Of a DNA stretch of 64,000 nt, positions 1 through 9,214 are shown piece by piece (position 1 is the first letter of the stretch; each line of letters starts with the position of its first letter). The stretch is from Lentimicrobiaceae bacterium (GTDB taxonomy: Bacteria > Bacteroidota > Bacteroidia > Bacteroidales > F082). A model generated the notes under the pieces. That model had not been told where the DNA came from, did not search any database, and worked only from the letters and a program-made list of their open reading frames with translations. The position numbers and the translations under genes are program-made. The DNA lies in NCBI GenBank assembly GCA_002708315.1, contig PANC01000021.1, positions 1 through 64,000 on the forward strand. Direction: 5' to 3'.

Positions 1-1
1 T

Positions 2-331
2 AAATGCGGTGGAGATGCACTTGATAGAGCTTCTTATGTGTTTAGCAAACTCAAAATGGACAAAACTGAACTTAACAACGGGGTATTATTTTACCTTGCA
101 ATTCAAAGCAAGAAATTTGCTATTATAGGTGATTCAGGTATTAACAAAGAAGTGCCTGAAAACTTTTGGGAGGATATAAAAAAAGAGATGTCAGTAAACT
201 TTAAAGAAGGTAAATTTGCCCAGGGGTTAGTAACTGGAATTTCAATGGCAGGAATGAGGCTCAAAAAACATTTTCCATATCACATAGATGATATAAATGA
301 GCTCTCCGACGATATTTCCTATGGTGATTAA
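2..331 (+). CDS. TPM-domain protein, C-terminal part (cut by window edge)
   Basis: The reading frame is open back to base 2, so the start lies outside the window; 109 codons are visible. The segment around FAIIGDSGINKEVPENFWED and the end HFPYHIDDINELSDDIS match the C-terminal half of the TPM (TLP18.3/Psb32/MOLO-1) domain found in tandem with YgcG-like proteins in Bacteroidota. There is no membrane segment in the visible part. It ends 22 bp before a second TPM gene on the same strand, so the two are probably co-transcribed. In relatives this pair usually follows lemA; that gene would be upstream of the window and is only inferred. The biochemical role of the family is not established; envelope maintenance or a photosystem-repair-like phosphatase role has been proposed for relatives. 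Confidence 0.85.
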   Translation, partial: KCGGDALDRASYVFSKLKMDKTELNNGVLFYLAIQSKKFAIIGDSGINKEVPENFWEDIKKEMSVNFKEGKFAQGLVTGISMAGMRLKKHFPYHIDDINELSDDISYGD

Positions 332-353
332 TATACATGATTTTTAAAAACAC

Positions 354-1175
354 ATGACATATATTCACAAAACAAAAATATTTTCATTATTACTTGTAAT
401 AATTATTTTCATTAGTACCTTATTAAATGGTCAAACTATTCCTGAAAAGCCATATCCGCCAATGTTGGTTAATGATTTTGCAGGGATTTTTAATGTCGAA
501 CAAACAAGATTCCTTGAAGAAAAGTTAGTTAGATTTAATGATACCACATCTAACCAAATTACTGTTGTATCTGTAAAGTCATTGGATGGTAATTCACCTT
601 CTATGTATGCCACAGATATTGGCTTAAAATGGTACGTTGGTCAAAAAGATTTTGACAATGGCATAGTAATTCTTATCAAACCTAAATTAAATAATTCTGA
701 CAAAGGCCATGCATATATTGCAGTTGGTTATGGACTTGAGCCAGCAATACCTGATGCAATAGCAAAACGCGTGGTTGAAAATGAAATGATTCCTTCATTT
801 CGTAATGGAAATTATTTTGAAGGTATCAATAAGGCTACGGACATTCTTATGAGTCTTTCAGCTGGCGAAATAACATCAGACGAATATAGCAATCATAATA
901 GACCTGATGGGTTTGTTTCACTTATCCCATTTTTAGCATTAGTAATTGTACTTTTAATCATACGTAACAGCCGATCACGAACACATGGGATTTCATCCCA
1001 CGGTAATGGATCATTACTCACTGCTCTGTGGCTTGGAAGTATTATGGGTAATAGTAGTAGACATTCTGGAAGCTGGAATAATTTTACAGGAAATGGATCA
1101 GGTTTTGGTGGCGGGGGATTTGGTGGCTTCGGAGGGGGTAGTTTCGGTGGTGGAGGTGCAGGAGGCAGTTGGTAA
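354..1175 (+). CDS. YgcG-like TPM-domain membrane protein with Gly-rich tail
   Basis: 273 residues. A signal peptide or anchor occupies about residues 8-26, ending near LLNGQ. The TPM domain follows at about 30-170 (PPMLVNDFAGIF, then DNGIVILIKPK and AVGYGLEPAIPDAIAKRV). A transmembrane helix lies near 188-203 (SLIPFLALVIVLLIIR), and the tail from about 235 is Gly/Ser-rich, ending GGGGAGGSW. This is the classic YgcG architecture: an exported TPM domain held by a C-terminal helix with a low-complexity tail. It is the second of two tandem TPM genes and is followed by prfA, which has its own promoter box. Function is unknown beyond family membership. The Gly-rich end is normal for the family and is not a sign of a frameshift. 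Confidence 0.88.
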   Translation: MTYIHKTKIFSLLLVIIIFISTLLNGQTIPEKPYPPMLVNDFAGIFNVEQTRFLEEKLVRFNDTTSNQITVVSVKSLDGNSPSMYATDIGLKWYVGQKDFDNGIVILIKPKLNNSDKGHAYIAVGYGLEPAIPDAIAKRVVENEMIPSFRNGNYFEGINKATDILMSLSAGEITSDEYSNHNRPDGFVSLIPFLALVIVLLIIRNSRSRTHGISSHGNGSLLTALWLGSIMGNSSRHSGSWNNFTGNGSGFGGGGFGGFGGGSFGGGGAGGSW

Positions 1176-1231
1176 ATTTAATTGCCATAACTCCAATACA
1201 AAGGTGTATCATACTACGACATGTTTTTTCT

Positions 1232-1239
1232 TAACTTTG
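1232..1239 (+). promoter_or_regulatory. Putative -7 promoter box of prfA
   Basis: TAACTTTG matches the Bacteroidota -7 consensus TAnnTTTG and lies 20 bp upstream of the prfA GTG, which would give a short leader. No clear TTG -33 element is seen at the usual 19-21 bp spacing. Confidence 0.45.
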
Positions 1240-1258
1240 CATTCCAAATTTACAAACT

Positions 1259-2332
1259 GTGGAGATACTCGACAAATTAGAAGTTGTTAAAAATCGTTGG
1301 GAAGAAATTTCAGAGCAAATGAATGATCCGGAAGTCATGTCGGACATGAAACGCTATGTAAAACTCAATAAGGACTATAAAGAACTTGAACCTCTTGTTA
1401 CTGCCTATAAAGAGTATAAAACTATTATGGCTAACATTGACAACGCAAAGGATATTCTAGAAAATGAAAAAGATGCTGATTTTAAGGAGATGGCCAAGGA
1501 TGAACTTGATGCATTAACCCCATCAAAGGAAGACCTTGAAGAGAAAATAAGAATGCTCCTCATACCAAAGGATCCTCAAGACTCTAAAAACGCAGTCATG
1601 GAGGTACGAGCTGGTACCGGTGGTGATGAGGCAAGTATTTTTGCAGGAGACCTTTTCAGAATGTATCAAAAATATTGTGAGTCAAAGAAATGGAAACTGG
1701 AAATAACTAGGGTAAATGAAGGAACTGCAGGAGGCTATAAAGAAATTGTTTTTAGTATCACAGGAAATGGAGCCTATGGTATTCTGAAATTCGAATCTGG
1801 TGTTCACCGTGTTCAACGTGTACCTAAAACTGAAACACAAGGTAGAGTGCATACCTCTGCTGCATCCGTTGTAGTTCTGCCTGAAGCAGAGGAGTTTGAT
1901 GTGGAATTACATGAAAAGGATATTAGAAAGGATACTTATTGTTCATCAGGACCTGGTGGTCAATCAGTAAATACGACATATTCAGCAATTAGGTTAACTC
2001 ATATCCCAACAGGCATTGTAGTAACATGTCAGGATGAAAAATCACAATTGAAAAACCTTGCAAAAGCCATGAAAGAATTACGTAATAGGCTTTACGATCT
2101 GGAATACACAAAATACCTGGAAGAAATGTCGGGAAAGAGAAAAACCATGGTATCAACCGGAGATAGATCTGCAAAGATACGAACATATAACTGGCCACAG
2201 GGCAGGGTAACTGACCATCGTATTGGGCTTACCCTTTATAACCTCCCAGCGATAATAGATGGTGATATCCAGGAAATAATTGAAAAACTTCAAATGGCTG
2301 AAAATGCTGAAAAGTTAAAGGAAGAGGTTTAA
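1259..2332 (+). CDS. prfA: Peptide chain release factor 1
   Basis: 357 residues, normal for RF1. It recognises UAA/UAG in the ribosomal A site and triggers peptidyl-tRNA hydrolysis. The catalytic GGQ is at residues 233-235 ([10 protein letters not shown]), with the usual upstream RAGTGGDEA block. The codon-reading loop carries PxT as PKT at 189-191, which marks RF1; RF2 has SPF. The start is a GTG: it gives [14 protein letters not shown], which matches the family N-terminus, and no in-frame ATG lies nearby upstream. pyrF follows 42 bp downstream in the same direction and may share the transcript. Confidence 0.98.
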   Translation: MEILDKLEVVKNRWEEISEQMNDPEVMSDMKRYVKLNKDYKELEPLVTAYKEYKTIMANIDNAKDILENEKDADFKEMAKDELDALTPSKEDLEEKIRMLLIPKDPQDSKNAVMEVRAGTGGDEASIFAGDLFRMYQKYCESKKWKLEITRVNEGTAGGYKEIVFSITGNGAYGILKFESGVHRVQRVPKTETQGRVHTSAASVVVLPEAEEFDVELHEKDIRKDTYCSSGPGGQSVNTTYSAIRLTHIPTGIVVTCQDEKSQLKNLAKAMKELRNRLYDLEYTKYLEEMSGKRKTMVSTGDRSAKIRTYNWPQGRVTDHRIGLTLYNLPAIIDGDIQEIIEKLQMAENAEKLKEEV

Positions 2333-2374
2333 TTACTGAATCCGGAAACAACCAAAATATACGTATATCAAAAA

Positions 2375-3205
2375 ATGAATAGAAAACAGCTATTTAAAGC
2401 CATAAAACTAAAAAGGTCGTTTCTTTGTGTCGGTCTTGATTCTGATATAAACAAAATACCAAAACACCTATTGAATCACGAAGATCCAATTTTTGAATTT
2501 AACAGACAAATAATAGACTCAACTCACAGGCATACTGTTGCTTATAAGCCAAACATTGCCTTCTATGAATCCATGGGAGCTAGCGGGTGGATAAGCCTAG
2601 GCAAAACTGTTGAACATATAAGAAAAGTAAGTCCAGAAGTTATTATTATAGCAGATGCTAAAAGAGGAGATATAGGAAATACCTCAGCTCTATATGCAAA
2701 AACTTTTTTTGAAACCTATGATTTTGATGCTGTTACTATAGCTCCATACATGGGTTTAGATACGGTTTCACCATTTCTAGGCTATGATGATAAATGGTCA
2801 ATAATACTTGCACTTACATCAAACAAAAGTGCCGCCGACTTTCAATATATACGGGATAATAATAATACAGCTCTTTATGAAAATGTTTTGAGAACAGCTC
2901 AAAATTGGGGCAATCTTGATCAAATCATGTTTGTAGTTGGCGCAACTAAGGCAGAGGAACTCAGTAAAATAAGGGAAATAGCTCCTGATAATTTTTTACT
3001 AGTTCCAGGGGTTGGTGCCCAAGGAGGAAACCTTGAAGAAGTTGCAAAATATGGAATGAATGATCACTGTGGCATGCTGGTTAATTCATCTCGTGGTATT
3101 ATATATGCTTCTTCAGAAAGTGATTTTGCAAAGGTTGCAGAAGATAAAAGTAAGGAACTGCAGATTGAAATGGAGAAATATTTGAAAGACGCAAAATTGA
3201 TTTAA
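2375..3205 (+). CDS. pyrF: Orotidine 5'-phosphate decarboxylase
   Basis: 276 residues. It converts OMP to UMP, the last step of de novo pyrimidine synthesis. The catalytic Asp-Lys-Asp motif is DAKRGD at residues 94-99, and the phosphate-binding C-terminal part is [11 protein letters not shown] followed by VNSSRGI. The length and the N-terminal block [14 protein letters not shown] place it in the longer type 2 OMPDC group, common in Bacteroidota and Actinobacteria, rather than the ~235-residue E. coli type. It runs on from prfA; ilvE converges on it 27 bp beyond its stop. pyrE, the preceding enzyme of the pathway, is elsewhere in the window at 8115. Confidence 0.97.
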   Translation: MNRKQLFKAIKLKRSFLCVGLDSDINKIPKHLLNHEDPIFEFNRQIIDSTHRHTVAYKPNIAFYESMGASGWISLGKTVEHIRKVSPEVIIIADAKRGDIGNTSALYAKTFFETYDFDAVTIAPYMGLDTVSPFLGYDDKWSIILALTSNKSAADFQYIRDNNNTALYENVLRTAQNWGNLDQIMFVVGATKAEELSKIREIAPDNFLLVPGVGAQGGNLEEVAKYGMNDHCGMLVNSSRGIIYASSESDFAKVAEDKSKELQIEMEKYLKDAKLI

Positions 3206-3232
3206 TTAATAGCACCAAACTCTCTGTACCAA

Positions 3233-4261
3233 TTAAACCCCTTTAATTACTGTTGTCCAATTGTGACTATCTTCTAACCCGCCCTCTTGAATTCCTCTCA
3301 AGGTAATATATAGTTTTGTTGTGTATGGACCTGCAATAGTTCCGTAATCATAGGTAATGTTCTTAACTCTATCATAAACCTTTGATATTGGAGTTATTAT
3401 TGCTGCTGTGCCACATGCCCCTGCCTCTTCAAATGTATCGAGTTCTTCTACAGGCACTTTCCTGCGCTCTACCTTTAAACCTATATCTTCTGCAATCTGC
3501 TCAAGACTCATGTTAGTAATTGATGGCAGTATACTGTCCGAACGGGGTGTTATGTATCTTTTATCCTTAATACCATAAAAATTTGCTGGCCCAGCTTCAT
3601 CAATGTACTTTTTTTCAAGCGCATCAAGAAATAAAACGGATGCAAATCCATCCTCATGAGCTCTTTTTGCAGGAAGCATACTTGCAGCATAATTTCCACC
3701 AACCTTTATACTACCTGTTCCTTGTGGTGCAGCTCTATCATAATCACGAATAATTTCAATGGGAACAGGTCTGAATCCCTGTTTAAAGTATGGTCCCACA
3801 GGTGTTCCAAAAACCATAAAAGCATATTCTTTCGCAGGTTTTACACCGATTTGAGGTCCACTGCCAAATAGAAGAGGGCGTATGTAAAATGTTGCTCCTG
3901 TTCCATATGGAGGAATATATTTTGAATTTAACTCTATTACTTTAAATATTGCTTCCTTAAAAAGTTCTTCTGGCACTTTTGCCATCATAATTCCTTCTGC
4001 TGACCGAGCCATTCTTTTCACGTTCTCTTGCCACCGAAAAAGTCTCACATTACCATCTTTACCTCTGTAAGCTTTTAATCCTTCAAATGCCTGTTGCCCA
4101 TAATGCAGGGCGGTGGCAGCAATATGCATATCAATTGTTTCTGATGATGAAACCTCCAATGATCCCCACTTACCATTCTTATAATAACAGCGAACATTAA
4201 AGTCTGTCTTATAATACCCAAAGGGTAATTTACTCCAATCTATGTTCATCGAATTATCCAT
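3233..4261 (-). CDS. ilvE: Branched-chain amino acid aminotransferase
   Basis: 342 residues, fold-type IV PLP enzyme of the large (BCAT beta) group. It interconverts Leu/Ile/Val and their 2-oxo acids with 2-oxoglutarate/glutamate. The PLP lysine is K186 in GSIKVGGNYAAS, and the conserved loop EEAGACGTAAIITPIS is near residues 277-292. FYIRPLLFGSGPQIGV is also typical. The first ATG (MDNSMNIDW) is used; Met5 is a possible alternative. The gene stands alone, convergent with pyrF, with about 350 bp of non-coding sequence upstream. Confidence 0.96.
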   Translation of the reverse strand: MDNSMNIDWSKLPFGYYKTDFNVRCYYKNGKWGSLEVSSSETIDMHIAATALHYGQQAFEGLKAYRGKDGNVRLFRWQENVKRMARSAEGIMMAKVPEELFKEAIFKVIELNSKYIPPYGTGATFYIRPLLFGSGPQIGVKPAKEYAFMVFGTPVGPYFKQGFRPVPIEIIRDYDRAAPQGTGSIKVGGNYAASMLPAKRAHEDGFASVLFLDALEKKYIDEAGPANFYGIKDKRYITPRSDSILPSITNMSLEQIAEDIGLKVERRKVPVEELDTFEEAGACGTAAIITPISKVYDRVKNITYDYGTIAGPYTTKLYITLRGIQEGGLEDSHNWTTVIKGV

Positions 4262-4609
4262 TATAGTTAGATAAAATTAATGCGCTAATTTACTTATAAA
4301 AGAGATAAAATCCATCTCTAAAAGAGATAAATTATACAGTTTATAAATGCTCCAAATAATATCCATAAAACCCTTTAAACAGACTAAAACACTCAAGCAT
4401 CAGCCACGTTTACTAAACCGAGTCATGATACAAAAACTACCAAAAATATCGTGCTTGTGAGGTCACAATAATTGAACCTATGTTTGATTTATGAAGTCAT
4501 AAATATATGAATTTTTAATTAAAAGTTGTACCTAACTTACTATTTTTGCAACCTTAAAACTAAATATATGTCTTCTTAAAAGCTAATATTAAACATTAGA
4601 CCATAAAAT
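4262..4609. other. Intergenic region between divergent ilvE and a lipoprotein gene
   Basis: About 350 bp with no convincing ORF. Near 4296-4334 the word AGAGAT and its complement ATCTCT recur, forming a weak inverted repeat upstream of ilvE. TATTTTTG at 4541-4548 fits the TAnnTTTG -7 box for the rightward lipoprotein gene; a TTG at 4526 is only 12 bp away, too close for a standard -33 element. Nothing else is recognised. Confidence 0.5.
4541..4548 (+). promoter_or_regulatory. Putative -7 promoter box of the lipoprotein gene at 4610
   Basis: TATTTTTG matches TAnnTTTG and lies 61 bp upstream of the TTG start, a plausible leader length. No well-spaced -33 TTG is visible. Confidence 0.4.
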
Positions 4610-5443
4610 TTGAGAACATCAACGAACATAACACTTTCATTTGCATTAACAATTTTCCTTTTCTCGTGTAGCCCGGAGAAAAAGATAGCTATGGATTTTG
4701 CCTCGAACTCCAGTTCTAAAAATATAATGGTGATTTCTCCAGATTATATTTTTAAGACTAGCTTGAAAACTTACCTTCTTGACTCACTAAAGATTGACAA
4801 CTCTTTAAATACAGACTCAGTATTACTTGCTAATAGCAGGTATCTGAGTAACCTTGATGATTCTCTTTTCTTAGCAAATTACATTCTTGGGTTTTCAAAA
4901 TCATTATCTGCATTTGGTTTTAATGTTTATGATCAAGATCAATCGGGTTTATTTCTAGCGCTGGATTCAAACACTTACCAAATAAACATTGCACAGATTG
5001 AAATTGAGGAAACCCTTTACACTTATAGAGACGAAACCGATATTTATGATAATTATTTCTACCATGATCATAATCTAAATGCTATTTATGTGAACTCCTG
5101 GTTTGAATTAAGTAATCCAGAAAGTATTGAATTATCTCAAAAAGTATTCTTTACTACAGATTTAATAACAGATATTCCTGATGGAGTTTTTGATTACGAT
5201 ATTTTTAGTGGAAAAGTCAAGTACATGTATAACATTGATTCTTTGGAGCAAAATATGCTTTACAGTTTTGCATATAGAATTGGCACTGAGTATGCTAAAT
5301 ATGCATTCGACTATCTGCTTAACCAGGATCTAAACAAAAAACTACCACCGCACCAAAGAAGCAGTAGATATTGGAGATATGATGTAAATAACCATATCTT
5401 TTACCCTGCCACGGATGACAAGTTCATGCCACTTAACAATTAA
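4610..5443 (+). CDS. Putative lipoprotein of unknown function
   Basis: 277 residues from a TTG start, chosen because it gives a complete lipoprotein signal: polar MRTSTNIT, hydrophobic LSFALTIFLF, then lipobox LFSC with Cys20. No ATG upstream fits. The mature part has no family I recognise; visible segments are NIMVISPDYIFKTSLKTYLL near residue 38 and a Tyr/Asp-rich middle (YRDETDIYDNYFYHDH). No repeats or sorting domain are seen. A Bacteroidota-only lipoprotein is the safest description. It is transcribed alone and converges on the NUDIX gene. Confidence 0.75.
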   Translation: MRTSTNITLSFALTIFLFSCSPEKKIAMDFASNSSSKNIMVISPDYIFKTSLKTYLLDSLKIDNSLNTDSVLLANSRYLSNLDDSLFLANYILGFSKSLSAFGFNVYDQDQSGLFLALDSNTYQINIAQIEIEETLYTYRDETDIYDNYFYHDHNLNAIYVNSWFELSNPESIELSQKVFFTTDLITDIPDGVFDYDIFSGKVKYMYNIDSLEQNMLYSFAYRIGTEYAKYAFDYLLNQDLNKKLPPHQRSSRYWRYDVNNHIFYPATDDKFMPLNN

Positions 5444-5495
5444 AAAATTAAGACTTTTAATTTAGAATATTATTTCTCATCAAGTAGATGTAATA

Positions 5496-6101
5496 TTAAA
5501 TGAAAAATGAATTAAATGTGTCAGCAATAGATCTGTATGAATCTGCTATAGCATTTCTAGATAGTTCTTTATGGAGCCATACTGCTTCAACTATATCTTC
5601 AGAAGTTTGTGGAATGGGATCCCTGGTAACATGTGTATACATTGAGTACCAATATGTTTTTTTTAGATACCACTTTTCATTTTGTTCGTAGATATGATAT
5701 GTATCAGGTAATTTATCTACAATCTTTAATCCAGAAATAGCCGTTTCTTCATTTACTTCGCGCATGGCGGCATCCTCTGCACCTTCTCCATACTCCATCT
5801 TTCCTTTGGGTAAATCCCACTTGCCAAATCGTTTTATCAAAAGATAATCACCATTCAAATTTTTAACTATTCCCCCTGCGGCAGTTAGGTATTTAAAAAA
5901 ACCGATAAAATACTTAGTAACATAATGGTAGTTAATCACCCTTAAACATAAATCACTAGATGCTTTACCATTTAAAAATTCGGTTATAATATCATGAACA
6001 TCTTGCTTACTAATAACTAGATCTTGATCTAGCATTTCATATTCATTAACAGGCAGAAATGAAATTACCCTGTTATTATAATAGGCTTTCATAAAAAACA
6101 T
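5496..6101 (-). CDS. NUDIX hydrolase
   Basis: 201 residues. The Nudix box spans residues 100-122: G100, E106, then REVNEET at 114-120 with Ile122. It fits Gx5Ex7REUxEExGU except that Ala121 replaces the usual Gly. The catalytic domain begins near residue 72 (YLTAAGGIVKNLNGDYLLIKR); the first ~70 residues are an extra N-terminal region seen in Bacteroidota relatives. These enzymes cleave nucleoside diphosphates linked to another group; the substrate cannot be read from sequence. The first Met is annotated; Met4 at 6092 is a fair alternative. It is a stand-alone gene. Confidence 0.92.
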   Translation of the reverse strand: MFFMKAYYNNRVISFLPVNEYEMLDQDLVISKQDVHDIITEFLNGKASSDLCLRVINYHYVTKYFIGFFKYLTAAGGIVKNLNGDYLLIKRFGKWDLPKGKMEYGEGAEDAAMREVNEETAISGLKIVDKLPDTYHIYEQNEKWYLKKTYWYSMYTHVTRDPIPQTSEDIVEAVWLHKELSRNAIADSYRSIADTFNSFFI

Positions 6102-6321
6102 TAGTTATGATAAATAGGAAATTTATAATCTCAGGTAAAAAATAAATATAATTGCAATAGTAAATTAAAAATATGTAATGAAACTATTGTTGTAATTATT
6201 TTGTCATTGTATAAATTAAAAAAGTCATATTTATGTTATTGGTCAAATATTACATTAATTTTATTTGAATATAAATATCAATAATTATGTTTTTATATTT
6301 ATTTTGCACAAAATTTACATC

Positions 6322-8022
6322 ATGAAAAGAAACATACTCTTTCTCTCTATCATTTCATACTTTTTTATGGGCACAGGCTTAACAATAACTGCTCAAGACA
6401 GTAATTTTGAGATGTTAAAACAATATAAAGAAGAATTAGATGATCCTTACAAGCCCCGCAATAAGGATGAGATAGTTACATCACCTGCATACAAATACAG
6501 AGGTAGCAGCGTATACACAATTCAAGTGAACACTGATGAAGATGGGGATAACATTTTATTTGATGCTGCAAATGAACCATCCATTGCAATTGATCCTTTA
6601 AACCCTGATCGTATGCTTATTGGCTGGCGTCAATTTGATGATGTTACTAGTAACTTCAGACAGGCAGGTTATGCATATACTGATGACGGTGGTGAAACAT
6701 GGACTTCGCCAGACCCAATTGATGCTGGTATCTTTAGATCAGACCCGGTATTAGCAACTGATAATAATGGTATTTTCTACTATAATAGTCTAACAAAAAA
6801 TGATCAAAGTGATTATTGGTGTGATGTTTTTAGAACCTCACCAGATGATTTTGTTTGGGATGATGGAGTCTTTGCACAAGGTGGTGATAAACAGTGGATG
6901 ACAATTGATAAGTCTGGTGGTATTGGAGATGGGAATATATATGCGTTTTGGAATGCGAGTTACTCCATATGTTATCCGGGTTCATACACAAGGTCCACAG
7001 ATGGTGGTGATAACTACGAAGAATGTGACGGAATACCTGGTAATCCCATTTGGGGATTAATAACAGTTGGACCTGATGGAGAGATGTATACAGTAGGAGC
7101 AGCGAGTAATGCAAGTGTTGTTGTAACAAAATCTATATCTTCTCAAGACCCTTCTACTACAACAGGTTGGGACAACTATACCTATGTTAATCTAAGCGGC
7201 GATTTAACAGGTTGGCAACCAATTAACCCAGCAGGGTTATTAGGACAAGCTTACATTGATGTAGACCGGTCAAACGGAGATGGCAGAGGTAATGTTTATG
7301 TGCTTGCTTCAGTTGAAAGATACGATGGGGATCCTGCAGATGTTATGTTCGCTCGAAGTACTAACGGAGGTTTTAATTGGTCAGACCCAGTAAAAGTTAA
7401 TGATGATCCAACCACATTCCGTTATCAGTGGTTTGGAACCATGAGTGTTGCCCCTAATGGTAGAATAGATGCTGTATGGCTAGATACACGTTTCGCACCA
7501 GGAACAAATATGTTTTTGTCAGAGTTATTTTATTCCTACTCCATAGATTATGGAAATACATGGTCAACAAATGAAGTAATATCAGAACAATTTAATCCAC
7601 ACCTTGGATGGCCCAATCAAAATAAAATGGGTGATTATTTTCACATGGAATCTGATAACAATGGAGCGCATCTTGCATGGGCAAACACAATAAATGGAGA
7701 GCAAGATGTATATTACTCGTACATAAACCCTTGGTTTGTAGGTATGGAAGATTTTAAAACTAATTATGACTTTTCACTTATAAGCTATCCAAATCCGGTT
7801 CAGGATCAAACCACTTTAAGGTATACACTCGATAATGATTCAGAGGTTACACTTACAATCACAGATATGATTGGGAATACTTTTAATGTTTTTGTGAACC
7901 AAAAGCAAAATGCTGGAACTCATAATTTTGTATACAATGTGGATAACTTGAGCCCAGGAATATATTTCTGCAGACTATTAACTCAAAATGGTTCTCAAAC
8001 CATAAAAATTACTGTTTTATAG
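6322..8022 (+). CDS. Secreted BNR/sialidase-fold protein with T9SS type A sorting domain
   Basis: 566 residues from the ATG at 6322. This start is preferred over an in-frame one 57 bp upstream because it begins the signal peptide directly (MKRNILFLSIISYFFMG, cleaved near ITAQ). Asp-box motifs (S/TxDxGxxW-like) recur: YTDDGGETWTSP, RSTDGGDNYEE, RSTNGGFNWSDP and SIDYGNTWST, indicating a six-bladed sialidase-type propeller. The last ~75 residues form a type A sorting domain (SYPNPVQDQTTLRY, then NLSPGIYFCRLLTQNG, ending IKITVL), so the protein is probably exported by the type IX system and anchored or released. The sialidase Arg triad was not verified, so enzymatic activity is not claimed; glycan binding or glycosidase action are both possible. 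Confidence 0.87.
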   Translation: MKRNILFLSIISYFFMGTGLTITAQDSNFEMLKQYKEELDDPYKPRNKDEIVTSPAYKYRGSSVYTIQVNTDEDGDNILFDAANEPSIAIDPLNPDRMLIGWRQFDDVTSNFRQAGYAYTDDGGETWTSPDPIDAGIFRSDPVLATDNNGIFYYNSLTKNDQSDYWCDVFRTSPDDFVWDDGVFAQGGDKQWMTIDKSGGIGDGNIYAFWNASYSICYPGSYTRSTDGGDNYEECDGIPGNPIWGLITVGPDGEMYTVGAASNASVVVTKSISSQDPSTTTGWDNYTYVNLSGDLTGWQPINPAGLLGQAYIDVDRSNGDGRGNVYVLASVERYDGDPADVMFARSTNGGFNWSDPVKVNDDPTTFRYQWFGTMSVAPNGRIDAVWLDTRFAPGTNMFLSELFYSYSIDYGNTWSTNEVISEQFNPHLGWPNQNKMGDYFHMESDNNGAHLAWANTINGEQDVYYSYINPWFVGMEDFKTNYDFSLISYPNPVQDQTTLRYTLDNDSEVTLTITDMIGNTFNVFVNQKQNAGTHNFVYNVDNLSPGIYFCRLLTQNGSQTIKITVL

Positions 8023-8114
8023 TCAATCAAGTTAAAATTTATTTCATATTTGTAGTGTTATCATTTGCCAACTGATACATATATTTCTATGAAAACTTTT
8101 TGTAGGTTTGTGTT

Positions 8115-8768
8115 ATGATTAGTAACAAAGAAATTGCTGAAAACATCGCATCTATATTACTGGATATCAAAGCCATAAAGCTTAGCCCTAAAAATCCATT
8201 CACCTGGGCTTCGGGCTTACGTTCTCCCATTTACTGCGATAACAGAATTGCCCTATCATTTCCTGATAAGAGAACCTATATTAAAGAGAAAATAGTAACA
8301 ACGATTAAGGAATATTTTACCGAAGTAGAAGTTATTGCTGGTGTAGCCACTGCAGGAATCCCTCAAGGTGCTCTAGTTGCAGACATGTTAGGCCTTCCAT
8401 TTGTATATGTGAGGTCATCCGCTAAATCACATGGAATGACAAATAAAATTGAAGGAAACATTGAAAAGGGACAAAGGGTGGTTGTAATAGAAGATCTTGT
8501 GTCAACTGGTAAAAGTAGCCTTGATGCTGTTGATGCATTAAGGGCAGTCAATGCAGATGTAATGGGAATGGTTGCAATTTTTACATATGGACTTGATATT
8601 GCAGTTGATAATTTTGCATCAAAAGGATGCGATTTGATTGCTTTATCAGATTATAATGCCATGATATCCAAGGCTGTTTCCAAAAAATATGTATCTTTTG
8701 AAGATGAAAAGTCATTATTGGAGTGGCGTACGAATCCCAAAAATTGGAGTGATAGCATAACGGATTAG
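8115..8768 (+). CDS. pyrE: Orotate phosphoribosyltransferase
   Basis: 217 residues. It transfers phosphoribosyl from PRPP to orotate to give OMP, the substrate of PyrF. The N-terminal block NPFTWASGLRSPIYCDNR is diagnostic for PyrE, and the PRPP-binding motif is VVVIEDLVSTGKSS near residue 120. It is followed 44 bp later by an SRPBCC-protein gene in the same direction, an association common in Bacteroidota; the two are likely one operon. Confidence 0.97.
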   Translation: MISNKEIAENIASILLDIKAIKLSPKNPFTWASGLRSPIYCDNRIALSFPDKRTYIKEKIVTTIKEYFTEVEVIAGVATAGIPQGALVADMLGLPFVYVRSSAKSHGMTNKIEGNIEKGQRVVVIEDLVSTGKSSLDAVDALRAVNADVMGMVAIFTYGLDIAVDNFASKGCDLIALSDYNAMISKAVSKKYVSFEDEKSLLEWRTNPKNWSDSITD

Positions 8769-8812
8769 GTAACTAAATACAAAATTTTGTAGTAAAAACT
8801 AAATCTCATAAT

Positions 8813-9214
8813 ATGATTATAGAAGGAAAGCCAGCAAAAGTAAATCATTCAATCGATAAGGTGTATGATTTTCTAACAAGCTTTAATAATTTTGAGCCGC
8901 TTATGCCTGAGCAAATTACCAATTGGAAAAGCGATAATAATTCATGTTCATTCACAATACAAGGTATGGCAGACATAAGCCTCACATTTGGTGAGAAGGT
9001 TCCAAAATCATTTGTAAAACTTGTTCCTGTTGGGAAGGTTCCATTTAGTTTTTCTCTAGGACTAAAAATTAGTGGGGATAATGATTCTACCATAGTAAAA
9101 ATCGAAGTTGATGCAGACCTGAACCCAATGATGGCAATGATGGCAAAAAGACCACTAGAAAATTTGGTAAATGTTATGGCTTCAAACGTTAACGATGCTC
9201 TGGGTAAAAATTAG
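8813..9214 (+). CDS. SRPBCC (START-like) family protein
   Basis: 133 residues. The N-terminus IEGKPAKVNHSIDKVYDFLT followed by a mostly beta body (SCSFTIQGMADISLTFGEKV) and a C-terminal long helix (NLVNVMASNVNDAL) is the helix-grip arrangement of SRPBCC/polyketide-cyclase-like proteins. It has no signal peptide. The ligand is unknown. It sits directly downstream of pyrE and its last 4 bp overlap the 3' end of the convergent birA. Confidence 0.8.
   Translation: MIIEGKPAKVNHSIDKVYDFLTSFNNFEPLMPEQITNWKSDNNSCSFTIQGMADISLTFGEKVPKSFVKLVPVGKVPFSFSLGLKISGDNDSTIVKIEVDADLNPMMAMMAKRPLENLVNVMASNVNDALGKN

Noticed and set aside
1098..1172. Short repeated DNA words that could look like a repeat array
   Set aside because: They are codons of the Gly/Phe-rich tail of the YgcG-like protein, normal for that family; no spacer-repeat structure exists.
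985..1290. Open frame overlapping the Gly-rich end of the second TPM gene and the start of prfA
   Set aside because: It is a frame shadow of the repetitive GGT/GGA codons; it has no family match, and the TPM and prfA frames are clear.
8103..8110. TAGGTTTG as the pyrE promoter
   Set aside because: It lies only 4 bp before the pyrE ATG, so the transcript would begin at or inside the start codon. A leaderless mRNA is possible, but chance is more likely.
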